NCBI GenBank assembly: GCA_028875875.1
Contig: JAGWUV010000022.1
Span: 1-64,000, forward strand
Direction of reading: 5' to 3'
Length of the DNA: 64,000 bases
Source: Bacteroidota bacterium
GTDB taxonomy: Bacteria > Bacteroidota > Bacteroidia > Chitinophagales > Chitinophagaceae
Part shown: positions 7,556 to 15,813 of the stretch, piece after piece
How positions within the stretch are numbered: the stretch's first letter is position 1
Layout of the letters: each line of letters starts with the position of its first letter
Made by a program: the position numbers and the translations under genes
The notes under the pieces: model-generated
What the model saw: only the letters and a program-made list of their open reading frames with translations
Told to the model about the DNA's origin: nothing
The model's database searches: none

Positions 7556-8437
7556 ATGGCTTTCAACGTTCAGACTTTTAAAACCCGTGCTGTAACAGCA
7601 ATTGTATTTGTAGCGGTAATGCTGGCCGGGCTATTGATCAATCAATGGTCGTTCTTCCTCTTGTTTTCCATCATTCATTTTGGCTGCTGGATGGAATACC
7701 AAAAACTCGTAGGTAGGATTGATGAAGCCTATAACAATACTAGCTTTATCCATAAATACGGTGTGATGGTGCTTGGCTGGTTCCTGATGATCTTCCTCTT
7801 CCGAAATAATTATCGCATTGGCAACAATACCCTTTCCGGCCTGGGCTGGTATTTGATGCTGCTCCTGTCTGTTGTGCTGCTGGCCACGGAAGTAGTGTTC
7901 AAGAAACAACTGAACATGAAAGCACTGGGTTATTCAGTTGTAGGTTTACTATACATTTCCCTGAGCTGGGCGCTGATGCTCAATATTAAAGCACTGCCCG
8001 AACTGCCTTTAAAAGAACCCGGGTTGTATTTTGACTATGGCTTTTACACACCACTGATACTGATCGCCGCTATTTGGATCAATGATACCATGGCTTATAT
8101 TGTAGGCTCCTTCATTGGTAAAACGCCTTTTTCTTCCATCTCTCCCAAAAAAACATGGGAGGGCACGATTGGCGGGGCTTTACTGGCCATAGCCGTAGTT
8201 ACAACAGGCAGTTATTACTGGCTGCATTTACCCGTAGCCACAGGTATTGGCATCTCTGCTATTGCAGCCGTAGTAGGCACGGCAGGTGATCTGCTGGAAA
8301 GCAAGATCAAACGAATGGCCAATGTAAAAGACAGTGGCAGTATTATGCCCGGGCATGGTGGCTTTCTCGATCGCTTTGATTCATTGCTGCTGGCTACCCC
8401 TTTTGTATGGCTGCTCTTGTGGTTTCTTCTCCGGTAA
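7556..8437 (+). CDS. cdsA: Phosphatidate cytidylyltransferase
   Basis: A 293-residue inner-membrane enzyme that makes CDP-diacylglycerol from phosphatidic acid and CTP, the branch point for phospholipids. It has about eight hydrophobic segments and the family signature near the end: SPKKTWEGTIGG, then GDLLESKIKR and the D-S-G-S-I-MPGHGGFLDRFDS block with its Mg-binding Asp residues. The length is typical. It follows the tandem repeat and precedes the TetR gene. TATCTTTC at 7520-7527 is one base off the TAnnTTTG -7 element and may be its promoter. Confidence 0.95.
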   Translation: MAFNVQTFKTRAVTAIVFVAVMLAGLLINQWSFFLLFSIIHFGCWMEYQKLVGRIDEAYNNTSFIHKYGVMVLGWFLMIFLFRNNYRIGNNTLSGLGWYLMLLLSVVLLATEVVFKKQLNMKALGYSVVGLLYISLSWALMLNIKALPELPLKEPGLYFDYGFYTPLILIAAIWINDTMAYIVGSFIGKTPFSSISPKKTWEGTIGGALLAIAVVTTGSYYWLHLPVATGIGISAIAAVVGTAGDLLESKIKRMANVKDSGSIMPGHGGFLDRFDSLLLATPFVWLLLWFLLR

Positions 8438-8474
8438 TTTTTTTCAAACTAACACCTGAATATTTTTAGCAGGG

Positions 8475-8488
8475 CTAACGTTAGTTAG
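8475..8488. promoter_or_regulatory. CTAAC-N4-GTTAG operator before the TetR gene
   Basis: CTAAC (8475-8479), GTTA, GTTAG (8484-8488): a 14-bp palindrome with perfect 5-bp arms. It lies just upstream of the TATTTTTG -7 element at 8491-8498, so a protein bound there would block the promoter. The same arms and spacing occur at 10921-10934 before paaA. TetR-family regulators typically bind such short palindromes. Autoregulation is inferred. Confidence 0.65.
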
Positions 8489-8490
8489 TG

Positions 8491-8498
8491 TATTTTTG
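8491..8498 (+). promoter_or_regulatory. TAnnTTTG -7 promoter element of the TetR gene
   Basis: TATTTTTG matches the Bacteroidota -7 consensus TAnnTTTG exactly and lies four bases before the ATG at 8503. The message would therefore be nearly leaderless. Confidence 0.6.
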
Positions 8499-8502
8499 AA
8501 TT

Positions 8503-9093
8503 ATGGGAAGAATAAAAACCGACAGTAACCTCACCCGCAAAGATGTGATCATCAGCAAAGCGGCTACCCTATTCAGAGAAAAGGGATACAAAGCAGCCAG
8601 TATGCGTGAACTGGCCGATATTGTTGGCGTAGAAGCAGCCAGCCTCTACAACCACATTAAAAGCAAAAGCGAACTACTGCATGAAATATGTTTTAATGTA
8701 GCCAACCGCTTCTCTCATATCATGGATGAAGTGGAAGCGGAAAAAATTTCCTCCCTGGAAAAAATTGAGAAACTGCTTCGTTTTCATATCAACGGGATGG
8801 TGCATCACTTTGAAGAAGTATATGTATCGGACCGTGAGTGGAAATACTTATCCGACCCCTATCTATCCAATTTTCAAAACCAGCGCCGTACCTACCGCAA
8901 ACGTTTTGCAGCCATTATTGAAGATGGTATCCGCAAAAAGGAGATTAAGAAAATTGATCCAACAACAGCCGTGTTAATTATGCTGCATGCGATCAGCGGC
9001 ATTGAAAGCTGGCACCGCAGTAAACAAAAGATTAATGGCGATGAGCTGGAAGAAAATATGATCACCATCCTGGTGGGTGGTTTGAAGAAATAA
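8503..9093 (+). CDS. TetR/AcrR-family regulator of phenylacetate genes
   Basis: A 196-residue one-component repressor. The N-terminal helix-turn-helix (about residues 12-60) reads RKDVIISKAATLFREKGY, then SMRELADIVGVEAASLYNHIKSK, a standard TetR DNA-binding unit. The helical C-terminal part would bind ligand and dimerise. It lies 30 bp upstream of paaE and shares its operator sequence with the paaA promoter. By analogy with TetR-type PaaR regulators the ligand may be phenylacetyl-CoA or a related CoA ester, but this is inference. The family call itself is firm. Confidence 0.9.
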   Translation: MGRIKTDSNLTRKDVIISKAATLFREKGYKAASMRELADIVGVEAASLYNHIKSKSELLHEICFNVANRFSHIMDEVEAEKISSLEKIEKLLRFHINGMVHHFEEVYVSDREWKYLSDPYLSNFQNQRRTYRKRFAAIIEDGIRKKEIKKIDPTTAVLIMLHAISGIESWHRSKQKINGDELEENMITILVGGLKK

Positions 9094-9123
9094 TACCGGA
9101 AAGGATCTAACGATAGCCTGTTT

Positions 9124-10200
9124 ATGTCATTACACTTTACAAAAGTTACGGTGGCGGAAGTAAGAAAGGAAACACATGATTGTGTTTCTGTTCTGCTCAA
9201 TATACCTGCTACTTTACAGAAGGATTTCCAGTTTCAGCAAGGGCAATATCTTACTGTTCGGGCAATCATCAACGGACAGGAAATAAGGCGTTCCTATTCA
9301 CTCTGCTCTTCACCTTTGGATAACGAATGGCGGATTGCCATTAAAGCTGTAAAAGGGGGTATCTTTTCTACCTATGCCAACACCCAACTGAAAGCAGGTG
9401 ATAGTCTTGAGATCATGCAGCCATTGGGCAGGTTCTTCACACCGATAGACGCAGCAGCCAAAAAAAATTATGTGTGTTTTGCTGCAGGCAGCGGCATCAC
9501 TCCTGTTCTTTCCATTCTCACCACCGTGCTTCGTGCAGAACCGGAGAGTACCTGCACACTGATCTATGGTAACAGGAACAGCCAGTCCATCATTTTTAAA
9601 GAACAGTTGGAAGCATTGAAAAACCGCTACCTGCAACGGTTTCAACTGATCCATATTTTAAGTAGGGAAAGAACGGAAACACCGTTGCAGCATGGAAGGA
9701 TCGATACAGAAAAACTGGCTGCATTGGGGAAGTTGGTTGACTGGCACAGTGCAGATACATTTTTCATCTGCGGGCCACAGGCAATGACACAAAACATCCG
9801 CTCATTTTTAGTAGAACAACATATAGATACTGCAGCCATTCATACAGAACTGTTTACTTCTTCTTCAGGTGAAAAGGCAAACGTTAAAAGTCAGAATACA
9901 GCAGCTACAGATAAAACACCACAATGCCAACTCACTATTAAAACCGATGGTAGGAGTTTTGAGCTGTCCTTACCCATGAACAGCAGTATTTTAGAAGCCG
10001 CTCTGCAGGAAGGGCTTGATCTGCCCTATGCCTGTAAAGGTGGTGTATGCTGTACCTGCAAAGCCAAACTGCTGGAAGGTAAGGTACAGATGGATGTACA
10101 TTACGGGCTGGAAGAAGATGAGATTGCACAGGGCTTTATCCTCACCTGTCAATCACATCCGCTTACAGAGAAAGTAGTGGTGGATTATGATGTGAAATAA
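9124..10200 (+). CDS. paaE: Phenylacetyl-CoA epoxidase reductase subunit PaaE
   Basis: A 358-residue reductase that feeds electrons from NADPH to the PaaA di-iron site. The N-terminal FAD domain carries RRSYS (about 55-59). An NAD(P) domain follows with FAAGSGITPVLSI and FICGPQAM. The C-terminal plant-type ferredoxin has the 2Fe-2S ligands C304, C309, C312 and C342 (C-x4-C-x2-C...C). Length and domain order match PaaE. It is probably co-transcribed with the TetR gene but is separated from paaABCD by a gene on the other strand, unlike the usual paaABCDE order. A degenerate half-site CTAAC (about 9107) lies just before it. Confidence 0.93.
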   Translation: MSLHFTKVTVAEVRKETHDCVSVLLNIPATLQKDFQFQQGQYLTVRAIINGQEIRRSYSLCSSPLDNEWRIAIKAVKGGIFSTYANTQLKAGDSLEIMQPLGRFFTPIDAAAKKNYVCFAAGSGITPVLSILTTVLRAEPESTCTLIYGNRNSQSIIFKEQLEALKNRYLQRFQLIHILSRERTETPLQHGRIDTEKLAALGKLVDWHSADTFFICGPQAMTQNIRSFLVEQHIDTAAIHTELFTSSSGEKANVKSQNTAATDKTPQCQLTIKTDGRSFELSLPMNSSILEAALQEGLDLPYACKGGVCCTCKAKLLEGKVQMDVHYGLEEDEIAQGFILTCQSHPLTEKVVVDYDVK

Positions 10201-10201
10201 A

Positions 10202-10855
10202 TTATTTCAGCAAATAAGGTTGAATGATCTTTTGCCAGATAGCATAGCCTTTATCATTCATGTGCAGCCTGTCTTCAGTGAACAAATCCTCTCTTACTTT
10301 TCCATTGGCATCCAGCATGGGATGATATACATCGATGAAGCGTGCATGTTGCTGTTTTTTCAAATAGGCTTTTACTAAATCATTCGCCTGTACCATGGCC
10401 GGTGCCAAATTCCAACGGCTGGGGCTTGGCTTGATCGATAAGAAATCAATCTCCGCATAGGGCAATGCTTTTCTGATCATACCGAACAAAGTTGTAAAAC
10501 GTTGCAGTACAATGGCAGCCGTAACCGTATCGGAAGAAGCCAAATCATTATCTCCACAATAAACGATCACCTGCCTGGGCTGGTAAGCGATCACAATATC
10601 CTTCACATACCTGATCACATCAGGTAATGTAGAGCCTCCGAAACCGCGATTGATCACAGGGTAATTGGGAAATGCTTCTTTCATTTTCACCCATTTCCTG
10701 AACGATGAGCTGCCTACAAATACGATGGAATGTTTGGCAGGATAATGCATACTATCCTGTTTTTTAAAAGCATTAATCTCATCTGCAAAAGGCTGTGCCT
10801 GCACTTGTGTATACAATGCCACCAGTAATAATACCAGGCTGTGACGAAAGATCAT
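10202..10855 (-). CDS. SGNH/GDSL-family hydrolase, exported
   Basis: A 217-residue protein with a signal peptide (about 1-20, ending VQAQ). It carries the SGNH blocks: GSSSF (block I, nucleophile Ser), NRGFGGST (block II Gly), GDNDL (block III Asn) and DRLHMND (block V Asp and His). It is therefore an esterase or lipase-like hydrolase acting outside the cytoplasm. Its stop lies one base from that of paaE (convergent), and it diverges from paaA. It splits the paa genes into two units. The substrate is unknown and no link to phenylacetate is evident. Confidence 0.88.
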   Translation of the reverse strand: MIFRHSLVLLLVALYTQVQAQPFADEINAFKKQDSMHYPAKHSIVFVGSSSFRKWVKMKEAFPNYPVINRGFGGSTLPDVIRYVKDIVIAYQPRQVIVYCGDNDLASSDTVTAAIVLQRFTTLFGMIRKALPYAEIDFLSIKPSPSRWNLAPAMVQANDLVKAYLKKQQHARFIDVYHPMLDANGKVREDLFTEDRLHMNDKGYAIWQKIIQPYLLK

Positions 10856-10920
10856 GTTAATATCGCTTATTTTTCTTCCACAAAATACAAAGCCTCAAAG
10901 ATTCTTTACACAGTTTTAAA

Positions 10921-10934
10921 CTAACAATCGTTAG
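10921..10934. promoter_or_regulatory. CTAAC-N4-GTTAG operator before paaA
   Basis: CTAAC (10921-10925), AATC, GTTAG (10930-10934), with the same arms and spacing as the site before the TetR gene. AAACTTTG at 10944-10951, one base off TAnnTTTG, lies just downstream and could be the -7 element. The paaA ATG is at 10984. A repressor bound here would control paaA-B-C-D-G-I. The divergent SGNH gene starts 66 bp away and could also be affected. Confidence 0.65.
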
Positions 10935-10983
10935 CGATGCATAAAACTTTGCTATTTTTATGTTCCAACGAAATTGAATTGCC

Positions 10984-11922
10984 ATGACCATTGAAGAACA
11001 ATTTCAACACAAGATCGAAGAAGAGATCAAGATTGAGCCGAAAGACTGGATGCCAGATAAATACAGGCAAACGCTGATACGCCAGATATCGCAGCATGCA
11101 CACAGTGAAATTGTGGGCATGTTACCTGAAGGGAACTGGATCACAAGGGCCCCTTCTTTAAAAAGGAAAGCGATCCTGCTGGCCAAAGTGCAGGATGAAG
11201 CAGGGCATGGATTGTATTTATACAGCGCCGCTGAAACACTGGGTATTTCCAGGGATGAAATGTACCATCAATTACATACAGGCAAGGCTAAGTATTCGTC
11301 CATTTTTAATTATCCAACGCTTAGCTGGGCTGATATAGGTGCTATCGGGTGGTTGGTAGATGGCGCTGCCATTATGAACCAGGTGCCGCTGTGCAGAACA
11401 AGCTACGGACCATACGCAAGGGCCATGGTGCGTATTTGCAAAGAAGAAAGTTTTCACCAGCGGCAAGGGTTTGAAATTTTATTGGTGCTATCGAAAGGAA
11501 CGGAAGCTCAAAAAAAGATATGCCAGGATGCGATCAATCGTTGGTGGTGGCCTTGTTTAATGATGTTTGGTCCGGCAGATGAACAATCGCCACATACCGC
11601 ACAAAGCATGCAATGGAAGATCAAACGGTTTAGTAATGATGAGTTAAGACAAAAGTTTGTGAACATGATTGCCGAGCAGGTGAAAGTATTAAACATGACC
11701 TTACCCGACCCGGATTTACGATGGAATGAAGAACGTAAACAATACGATTTTGGAAAGATTAACTGGGAAGAGTTCTGGAATGTATTAAGTGGTAACGGAC
11801 CTTGTAATAAACAAAGGTTGGATGCCCGGAAAAAAGCATGGGAAGAAGGTGCATGGGTACGTGAAGCGGCGGCGGCCTATGCAGAGAAGAAAGCAATGAA
11901 AGCGCATACACAGGTAGCTTAA
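10984..11922 (+). CDS. paaA: Phenylacetyl-CoA epoxidase catalytic subunit PaaA
   Basis: A 312-residue ferritin-like di-iron oxygenase subunit that epoxidises the ring of phenylacetyl-CoA at the 1,2 position. Ligand motifs are intact: E42 in the first helix, DEAGH (E72, H75) and KEESFH (E155, H158). [14 protein letters not shown] and the C-terminal [17 protein letters not shown] are family blocks. It is the first gene of the main paa unit and is preceded by the palindromic operator. The length is normal. Confidence 0.97.
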   Translation: MTIEEQFQHKIEEEIKIEPKDWMPDKYRQTLIRQISQHAHSEIVGMLPEGNWITRAPSLKRKAILLAKVQDEAGHGLYLYSAAETLGISRDEMYHQLHTGKAKYSSIFNYPTLSWADIGAIGWLVDGAAIMNQVPLCRTSYGPYARAMVRICKEESFHQRQGFEILLVLSKGTEAQKKICQDAINRWWWPCLMMFGPADEQSPHTAQSMQWKIKRFSNDELRQKFVNMIAEQVKVLNMTLPDPDLRWNEERKQYDFGKINWEEFWNVLSGNGPCNKQRLDARKKAWEEGAWVREAAAAYAEKKAMKAHTQVA

Positions 11923-11949
11923 TTACCAATCAAACAAAAGTGATTGTAT

Positions 11950-12330
11950 ATGATAGGCGAATATGGTACTAAATACTATTACGGAGATTATGGAGAAGGA
12001 AAGGGCGGTACACCTGCTACATCTTCCCAACAGCAAACACAGGAAGAAATGAATAGCTGGCCTTTATGGGAAGTGTTCATCAGAAGCAAGCAGGGATTGG
12101 ATCATAAGCATGTGGGCAGCCTGCATGCTGCAGATGCACAAATGGCTATGGAGAATGCAAGAGATGTGTACACAAGAAGAAATGAAGGAATCAGCATATG
12201 GGTAGTGGAAAGCAAATACATACATGCTTCCAATCCCGATGATGCGGGTAGTTTATACGATCCGGCTAATGATAAAGCGTACCGCCATCCTACATTTTAC
12301 AACCTGCCTGATGAGGTAAAACATATGTAG
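11950..12330 (+). CDS. paaB: Phenylacetyl-CoA epoxidase subunit PaaB
   Basis: A 126-residue small structural subunit of the PaaABCE complex. The core WPLWEVFIRSKQGLDHKHVG, then SLHAADAQMA and ARDVYTRRNEG, is diagnostic. Upstream is an unusual Gly/Tyr- and Gln-rich extension of about 33 residues. The ATG at 11950 is used because the extension reads like coding sequence. A second ATG at 12049, preceded by CAGGAAGAA, would give the usual PaaB start just before WPLWEV and is a serious alternative. A TTG at 11944 is also in frame. Confidence 0.92.
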   Translation: MIGEYGTKYYYGDYGEGKGGTPATSSQQQTQEEMNSWPLWEVFIRSKQGLDHKHVGSLHAADAQMAMENARDVYTRRNEGISIWVVESKYIHASNPDDAGSLYDPANDKAYRHPTFYNLPDEVKHM

Positions 12331-12362
12331 CGCTCAAATTCAAAAGTCAAAATGTAAAAGCC

Positions 12363-12380
12363 AAAAAGTCTTCACTTTTT
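12363..12380 (+). other. Weak hairpin between paaB and paaC
   Basis: AAAAAGT (12363-12369), loop CTTC, ACTTTTT (12374-12380). The stem has few G:C pairs but ends in five T, so it could attenuate or process the paa message between paaB and paaC. The 79-bp gap is the widest inside the unit. The effect is uncertain. Confidence 0.3.
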
Positions 12381-12409
12381 GATGCAGATTGCTCACTTAA
12401 GCCTTTTAT

Positions 12410-13162
12410 ATGAATCAACTTATCCAATATACGCTTCACCTCGCAGACAATGCATTGATCATGGGGCACCGTAACAGTGAATGGTGTGGCCATGGTCCGG
12501 CACTGGAACAAGACATAGCCTTATCCAACATTTCACTAGACTTACTCGGACAAGCAAGAAATTTTTATCAATACGCAGCTTCATTGATCAATCAATCCTC
12601 TCCTTCACAGGAAGCAACAGAAGATACGCTGGCATATCTACGCGATGCACATGAATTTTATAATTGTCTGCTAACAGAATTACCTAATGGCGACTGGGCG
12701 CAAACGATCTTAAAACAGTTTTTCTTTTCCACCTACCAATACCATCTCTACCAACAATTGCAACAGCATAGTGATGAACAGTTAAAAGCCATTGCTGCCA
12801 AAGCATTGAAAGAAGTAACCTACCATGTAAGATGGAGCAGTGAATGGGTGATTCGTTTGGGAGATGGAACGGAAGAAAGCAAAAGAAGGATGCTGCAGGC
12901 GATAGATCAGGTATGGATGTTTACAGGCGAATTAACGGATGCAAGTGATTATGAGAAAAAGATGCGAATTGATTTTGATTTATTACAGCAACAATGGAAC
13001 ACAACCGTTACGAAAATATTTGAAGAAGCTAGCTTGCCCCTTCCTGTGAAGAGTAACTGGCACCAGGCAGGCGGTAAGAAAGGCATACATACAGAACATC
13101 TTGGTTTTATATTGGCCGAGATGCAATTTTTACAAAGAGCATATCCCAACAGCCAATGGTAA
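12410..13162 (+). CDS. paaC: Phenylacetyl-CoA epoxidase subunit PaaC
   Basis: A 250-residue ferritin-like subunit that pairs with PaaA but lacks a working di-iron site. Family blocks: LADNALIMGHRNSEWCGHGP, ALEQDIALSNISLDLLGQAR and EVTYHVRWSSEWVIRLGDGT, ending with HTEHLGFILAEMQFLQRAYP. Its stop overlaps the paaD start by seven bases, so the two are translationally coupled. Confidence 0.96.
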   Translation: MNQLIQYTLHLADNALIMGHRNSEWCGHGPALEQDIALSNISLDLLGQARNFYQYAASLINQSSPSQEATEDTLAYLRDAHEFYNCLLTELPNGDWAQTILKQFFFSTYQYHLYQQLQQHSDEQLKAIAAKALKEVTYHVRWSSEWVIRLGDGTEESKRRMLQAIDQVWMFTGELTDASDYEKKMRIDFDLLQQQWNTTVTKIFEEASLPLPVKSNWHQAGGKKGIHTEHLGFILAEMQFLQRAYPNSQW

Positions 13163-13674
13163 CACAAGCAGTAGCTAATATAAAAGATAAGATCATCGCC
13201 ATCCTTAGCACGGTAACTGATCCTGAAATACCTGTTTTATCGGTTATGGACCTGGGTGTGATCAGGGATGTACAGGTTGGTATAAACAATGATGCAGTGA
13301 GTATTCACATCACCATTACCCCCACTTATACGGGATGCCCGGCTTTGGATGTAATGAAGATGAGCATCCGAATGGCTTTATTGCAGGAGGGTTATAACAA
13401 TATAGTACTCACAGAAACATTATCCCCGGCATGGACAACAGACTGGATCAGCGAGGCGGGCAAAGAAAAACTCAAGGCTTATGGCATCGCCCCGCCTAAC
13501 ATTAAACAACTGGTATGTACACCGGATGCTTTCCAGGCAGAAGAAGCCGTACAATGCCCGCACTGTAACTCCTACCACACCAGGTTAATTTCTCAATTTG
13601 GCAGTACAGCATGTAAAGCCCTGTACCAATGTGAAGATTGTAAAGAACCTTTTGATTATTTTAAATGCCACTAA
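13156..13674 (+). CDS. paaD: Phenylacetate pathway Fe-S maturation protein PaaD
   Basis: A 172-residue protein. The N-terminal half is a MIP18/DUF59 domain (TDPEIPVLSVMDLGVIRDV) with the family's reactive Cys in the TPTYTGCPALD segment. The C-terminal half is a zinc-ribbon-like tail with CPHC and CEDC pairs. PaaD is thought to help assemble the cluster of the epoxidase reductase. It starts inside the end of paaC. Confidence 0.94.
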   Translation: MVTQAVANIKDKIIAILSTVTDPEIPVLSVMDLGVIRDVQVGINNDAVSIHITITPTYTGCPALDVMKMSIRMALLQEGYNNIVLTETLSPAWTTDWISEAGKEKLKAYGIAPPNIKQLVCTPDAFQAEEAVQCPHCNSYHTRLISQFGSTACKALYQCEDCKEPFDYFKCH

Positions 13675-13681
13675 TACAACC

Positions 13682-14464
13682 ATGCATACACATAGCATTT
13701 TATTGGAGGTGAATGATAACATTGCATTCATCACACTCAACAGGCCGGAAAAACTCAATGCTTTTAACAGGGAGATGGCATTACTGTTGCAAAACAAGTT
13801 GGATGAATGTGCTTCGTCTCATGCCATACGTTGTGTATTGATCAAAGGAGCCGGAAAAGCCTTCTGCGCCGGGCAAGACCTTGCAGAGGTAACAGATCCC
13901 AACGGGCCGGGCATGGAGAAAATATTGAGTGAACATTATAATCCGATCATTACCCGTATCAGGAATATGCCCAAACCAGTAATAGCGGCTGTTAATGGTG
14001 TTGCCGCCGGAGCAGGGGCTAATATTGCATTGGCCTGCGATATTGTTGTAGCCATAGAAACAGCTTCTTTTATACAGGCATTTTCCAAGATCGGGTTGAT
14101 ACCTGATAGTGGTGGCACTTTCTTTCTTCCCCGCCTGATCGGGTTTCAAAGAGCCAGTGCACTGATGATGCTGGGAGAAAGCATCACTGCAAAAGAAGCA
14201 GCACAAATGGGTATGCTATACAAAGTATTTTCAACAGATCTCTTTGAAGAGGAAAGTGAGAACATTGCTAAAACAGTAGCACAAATGCCTACAACGGCTT
14301 TGGCATATATTAAGCATGCCTTGAATTACAGTGCATCCAACAATTTGGAACAACAATTACAACTGGAGGATGAATACCAGCAAAAAGCAGCGCTGACACA
14401 TGACTTCAAAGAAGGCGTAGAAGCCTTTATACAAAAAAGAAAGCCCTTATTCACCGGTAAATAA
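13682..14464 (+). CDS. paaG: 1,2-Epoxyphenylacetyl-CoA isomerase PaaG
   Basis: A 260-residue crotonase-fold enzyme that opens the epoxide to the oxepin-CoA form. The oxyanion-hole segments are KAFCAGQDLAEVTDPNGPG and NGVAAGAGANIALACD. The catalytic Asp is D142 in IPDSGGTFFLPRLIG, as in PaaG rather than the Glu of classical hydratases. The frame is open further upstream (to 13598, inside paaD), but the ATG at 13682, seven bases after the paaD stop, gives a normal N-terminus. Confidence 0.92.
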   Translation: MHTHSILLEVNDNIAFITLNRPEKLNAFNREMALLLQNKLDECASSHAIRCVLIKGAGKAFCAGQDLAEVTDPNGPGMEKILSEHYNPIITRIRNMPKPVIAAVNGVAAGAGANIALACDIVVAIETASFIQAFSKIGLIPDSGGTFFLPRLIGFQRASALMMLGESITAKEAAQMGMLYKVFSTDLFEEESENIAKTVAQMPTTALAYIKHALNYSASNNLEQQLQLEDEYQQKAALTHDFKEGVEAFIQKRKPLFTGK

Positions 14465-14469
14465 AATAC

Positions 14470-14883
14470 ATGAACCCATACAGGCAGGTAGTAGAAAAGA
14501 TGATGCAAGATGACCGCTTCTCACAATGGTTGGGCATCAGCATTGTGGACATTCAAGAAGGTTACGCTAAAATAAACATGACAGTAAGAACGGAGATGCT
14601 CAACGGCCTGGGTATTGTACACGGTGGCATTGCTTTTTCACTGGCAGACAGCGCTTTCGCATTTGCCTGTAATAACCGCAATAATTTATCTGTTGCGTTA
14701 GATACGAATATCAACTTCATAAAGGCGGTACACGTTGGTGATACATTGATCGCAGAAGCGAAAGAAATACACAATGGGAAACAAACCGGCGTTTATTTAA
14801 TTACTATTTTTAATGAACGTGAAGAACAGGTTGCCTTATTCAAGGGTACTTGCTTCAGAACCGGTAAAAAATTAGTTTCATAG
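14470..14883 (+). CDS. paaI: Hydroxyphenylacetyl-CoA thioesterase PaaI
   Basis: A 137-residue hotdog-fold thioesterase that rescues CoA from dead-end hydroxylated phenylacetyl-CoA. The active-site block NGLGIVHGGIAFSLADSAFA contains N45, H51 and D60. It starts five bases after the paaG stop and is the last clear paa gene of the unit. paaF, paaH, paaJ, paaZ and paaK are not in this window. Confidence 0.93.
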   Translation: MNPYRQVVEKMMQDDRFSQWLGISIVDIQEGYAKINMTVRTEMLNGLGIVHGGIAFSLADSAFAFACNNRNNLSVALDTNINFIKAVHVGDTLIAEAKEIHNGKQTGVYLITIFNEREEQVALFKGTCFRTGKKLVS

Positions 14884-15016
14884 CAATACAATTCTATATG
14901 ACTAATTATAGTAGCAGCTTATAATAGTCGCCTGTTTTGTTTGCAAAGAAAATTAGGATAAAGTAAGTTTATTATGATTGAGAGATCATTTTTCCAATCT
15001 TACTAAAGCTTTGTAT

Positions 15017-15754
15017 ATGAGAAAAATTTCTTTATGGGCCCATCACCATCTGTGGGCGGCCCGCCTTGCCATCACATTCATCAAATTATCATTAGCATTA
15101 CTTGGAATTTTTGTCGGCTTTACTTTAAGTGGTATTCATTATTATCTTTCACCAGCAGTTTTTTATAGTTCCGCCCTTGCATTACTAATAATCACTTTCT
15201 TATACCCAAACAAAAAAACCAGCACTACCTATTTTTCGAAGAAACAGTTTTATCTCCGTCAGAAAATTTCAGATATAGTTGCAGGCACCTGTTCATTCAT
15301 ACTGGTGATGGCAGTTGTTAATCATGAATATCTCGTAATTACCGGTGAACCGGCCTATGCATCACTACCTTCCAAACGTATTCACCAAAAGCCTACAGCC
15401 GAAGAAATACTTTCCTCACTGCAATACCGCGACAGAAGCGATTTGAAAAGATTTGAGAAAAGAATATTAAAAAGAGAATTTGAAAAACAACTTGGTATTT
15501 ATCTTACTAGTAAACTGAAAAACGATAATAATAAAGCTGAAAAAGCTACATTGATAATTCTTGCGATCATAGCAGCCGTTGGACTCACATTTTTGCTGGC
15601 AGCACTGGCATGCGATATCTCCTGCTCCGGCAATGATGGGCTTGCCATATTAGTGGGCATAGTGGGTTTTGCCGCTATCGTTTGGTTATTAATAATTGCG
15701 ATAAGATCAATTAACAAAAGCCACAAAGAAAAAGTTAAGGAAGCAGGCCCGTAA
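15017..15754 (+). CDS. Membrane protein with Cys-rich helical hairpin end, unknown
   Basis: A 245-residue protein. Hydrophobic segments lie at about 15-37, 42-58 and 83-104. A polar, basic middle part (about 105-170) includes TAEEILSSLQYRDRSDLKRF. Two further C-terminal helices read LIILAIIAAVGLTFLLAA and GLAILVGIVGFAAIVWLLII around LACDISCSG. I recall similar helical-hairpin tails in other Bacteroidota proteins, but no function is known to me. The frame extends to a TTG at 14978; the ATG at 15017 is preferred. It sits between paaI and the paaY-like gene; membership of the pathway is unproven. Confidence 0.65.
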   Translation: MRKISLWAHHHLWAARLAITFIKLSLALLGIFVGFTLSGIHYYLSPAVFYSSALALLIITFLYPNKKTSTTYFSKKQFYLRQKISDIVAGTCSFILVMAVVNHEYLVITGEPAYASLPSKRIHQKPTAEEILSSLQYRDRSDLKRFEKRILKREFEKQLGIYLTSKLKNDNNKAEKATLIILAIIAAVGLTFLLAALACDISCSGNDGLAILVGIVGFAAIVWLLIIAIRSINKSHKEKVKEAGP

Positions 15755-15813
15755 AATTTTCAGCATCTCATATCCAAAGCAGCAATACAGCTTAACTTTA
15801 AGAAAAGAATGCC

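Noticed and set aside
9107-9120. A third TetR operator before paaE
   Set aside because: Only the CTAAC half is good; the other arm (GCCTG) does not fit. Kept only as a weak half-site.
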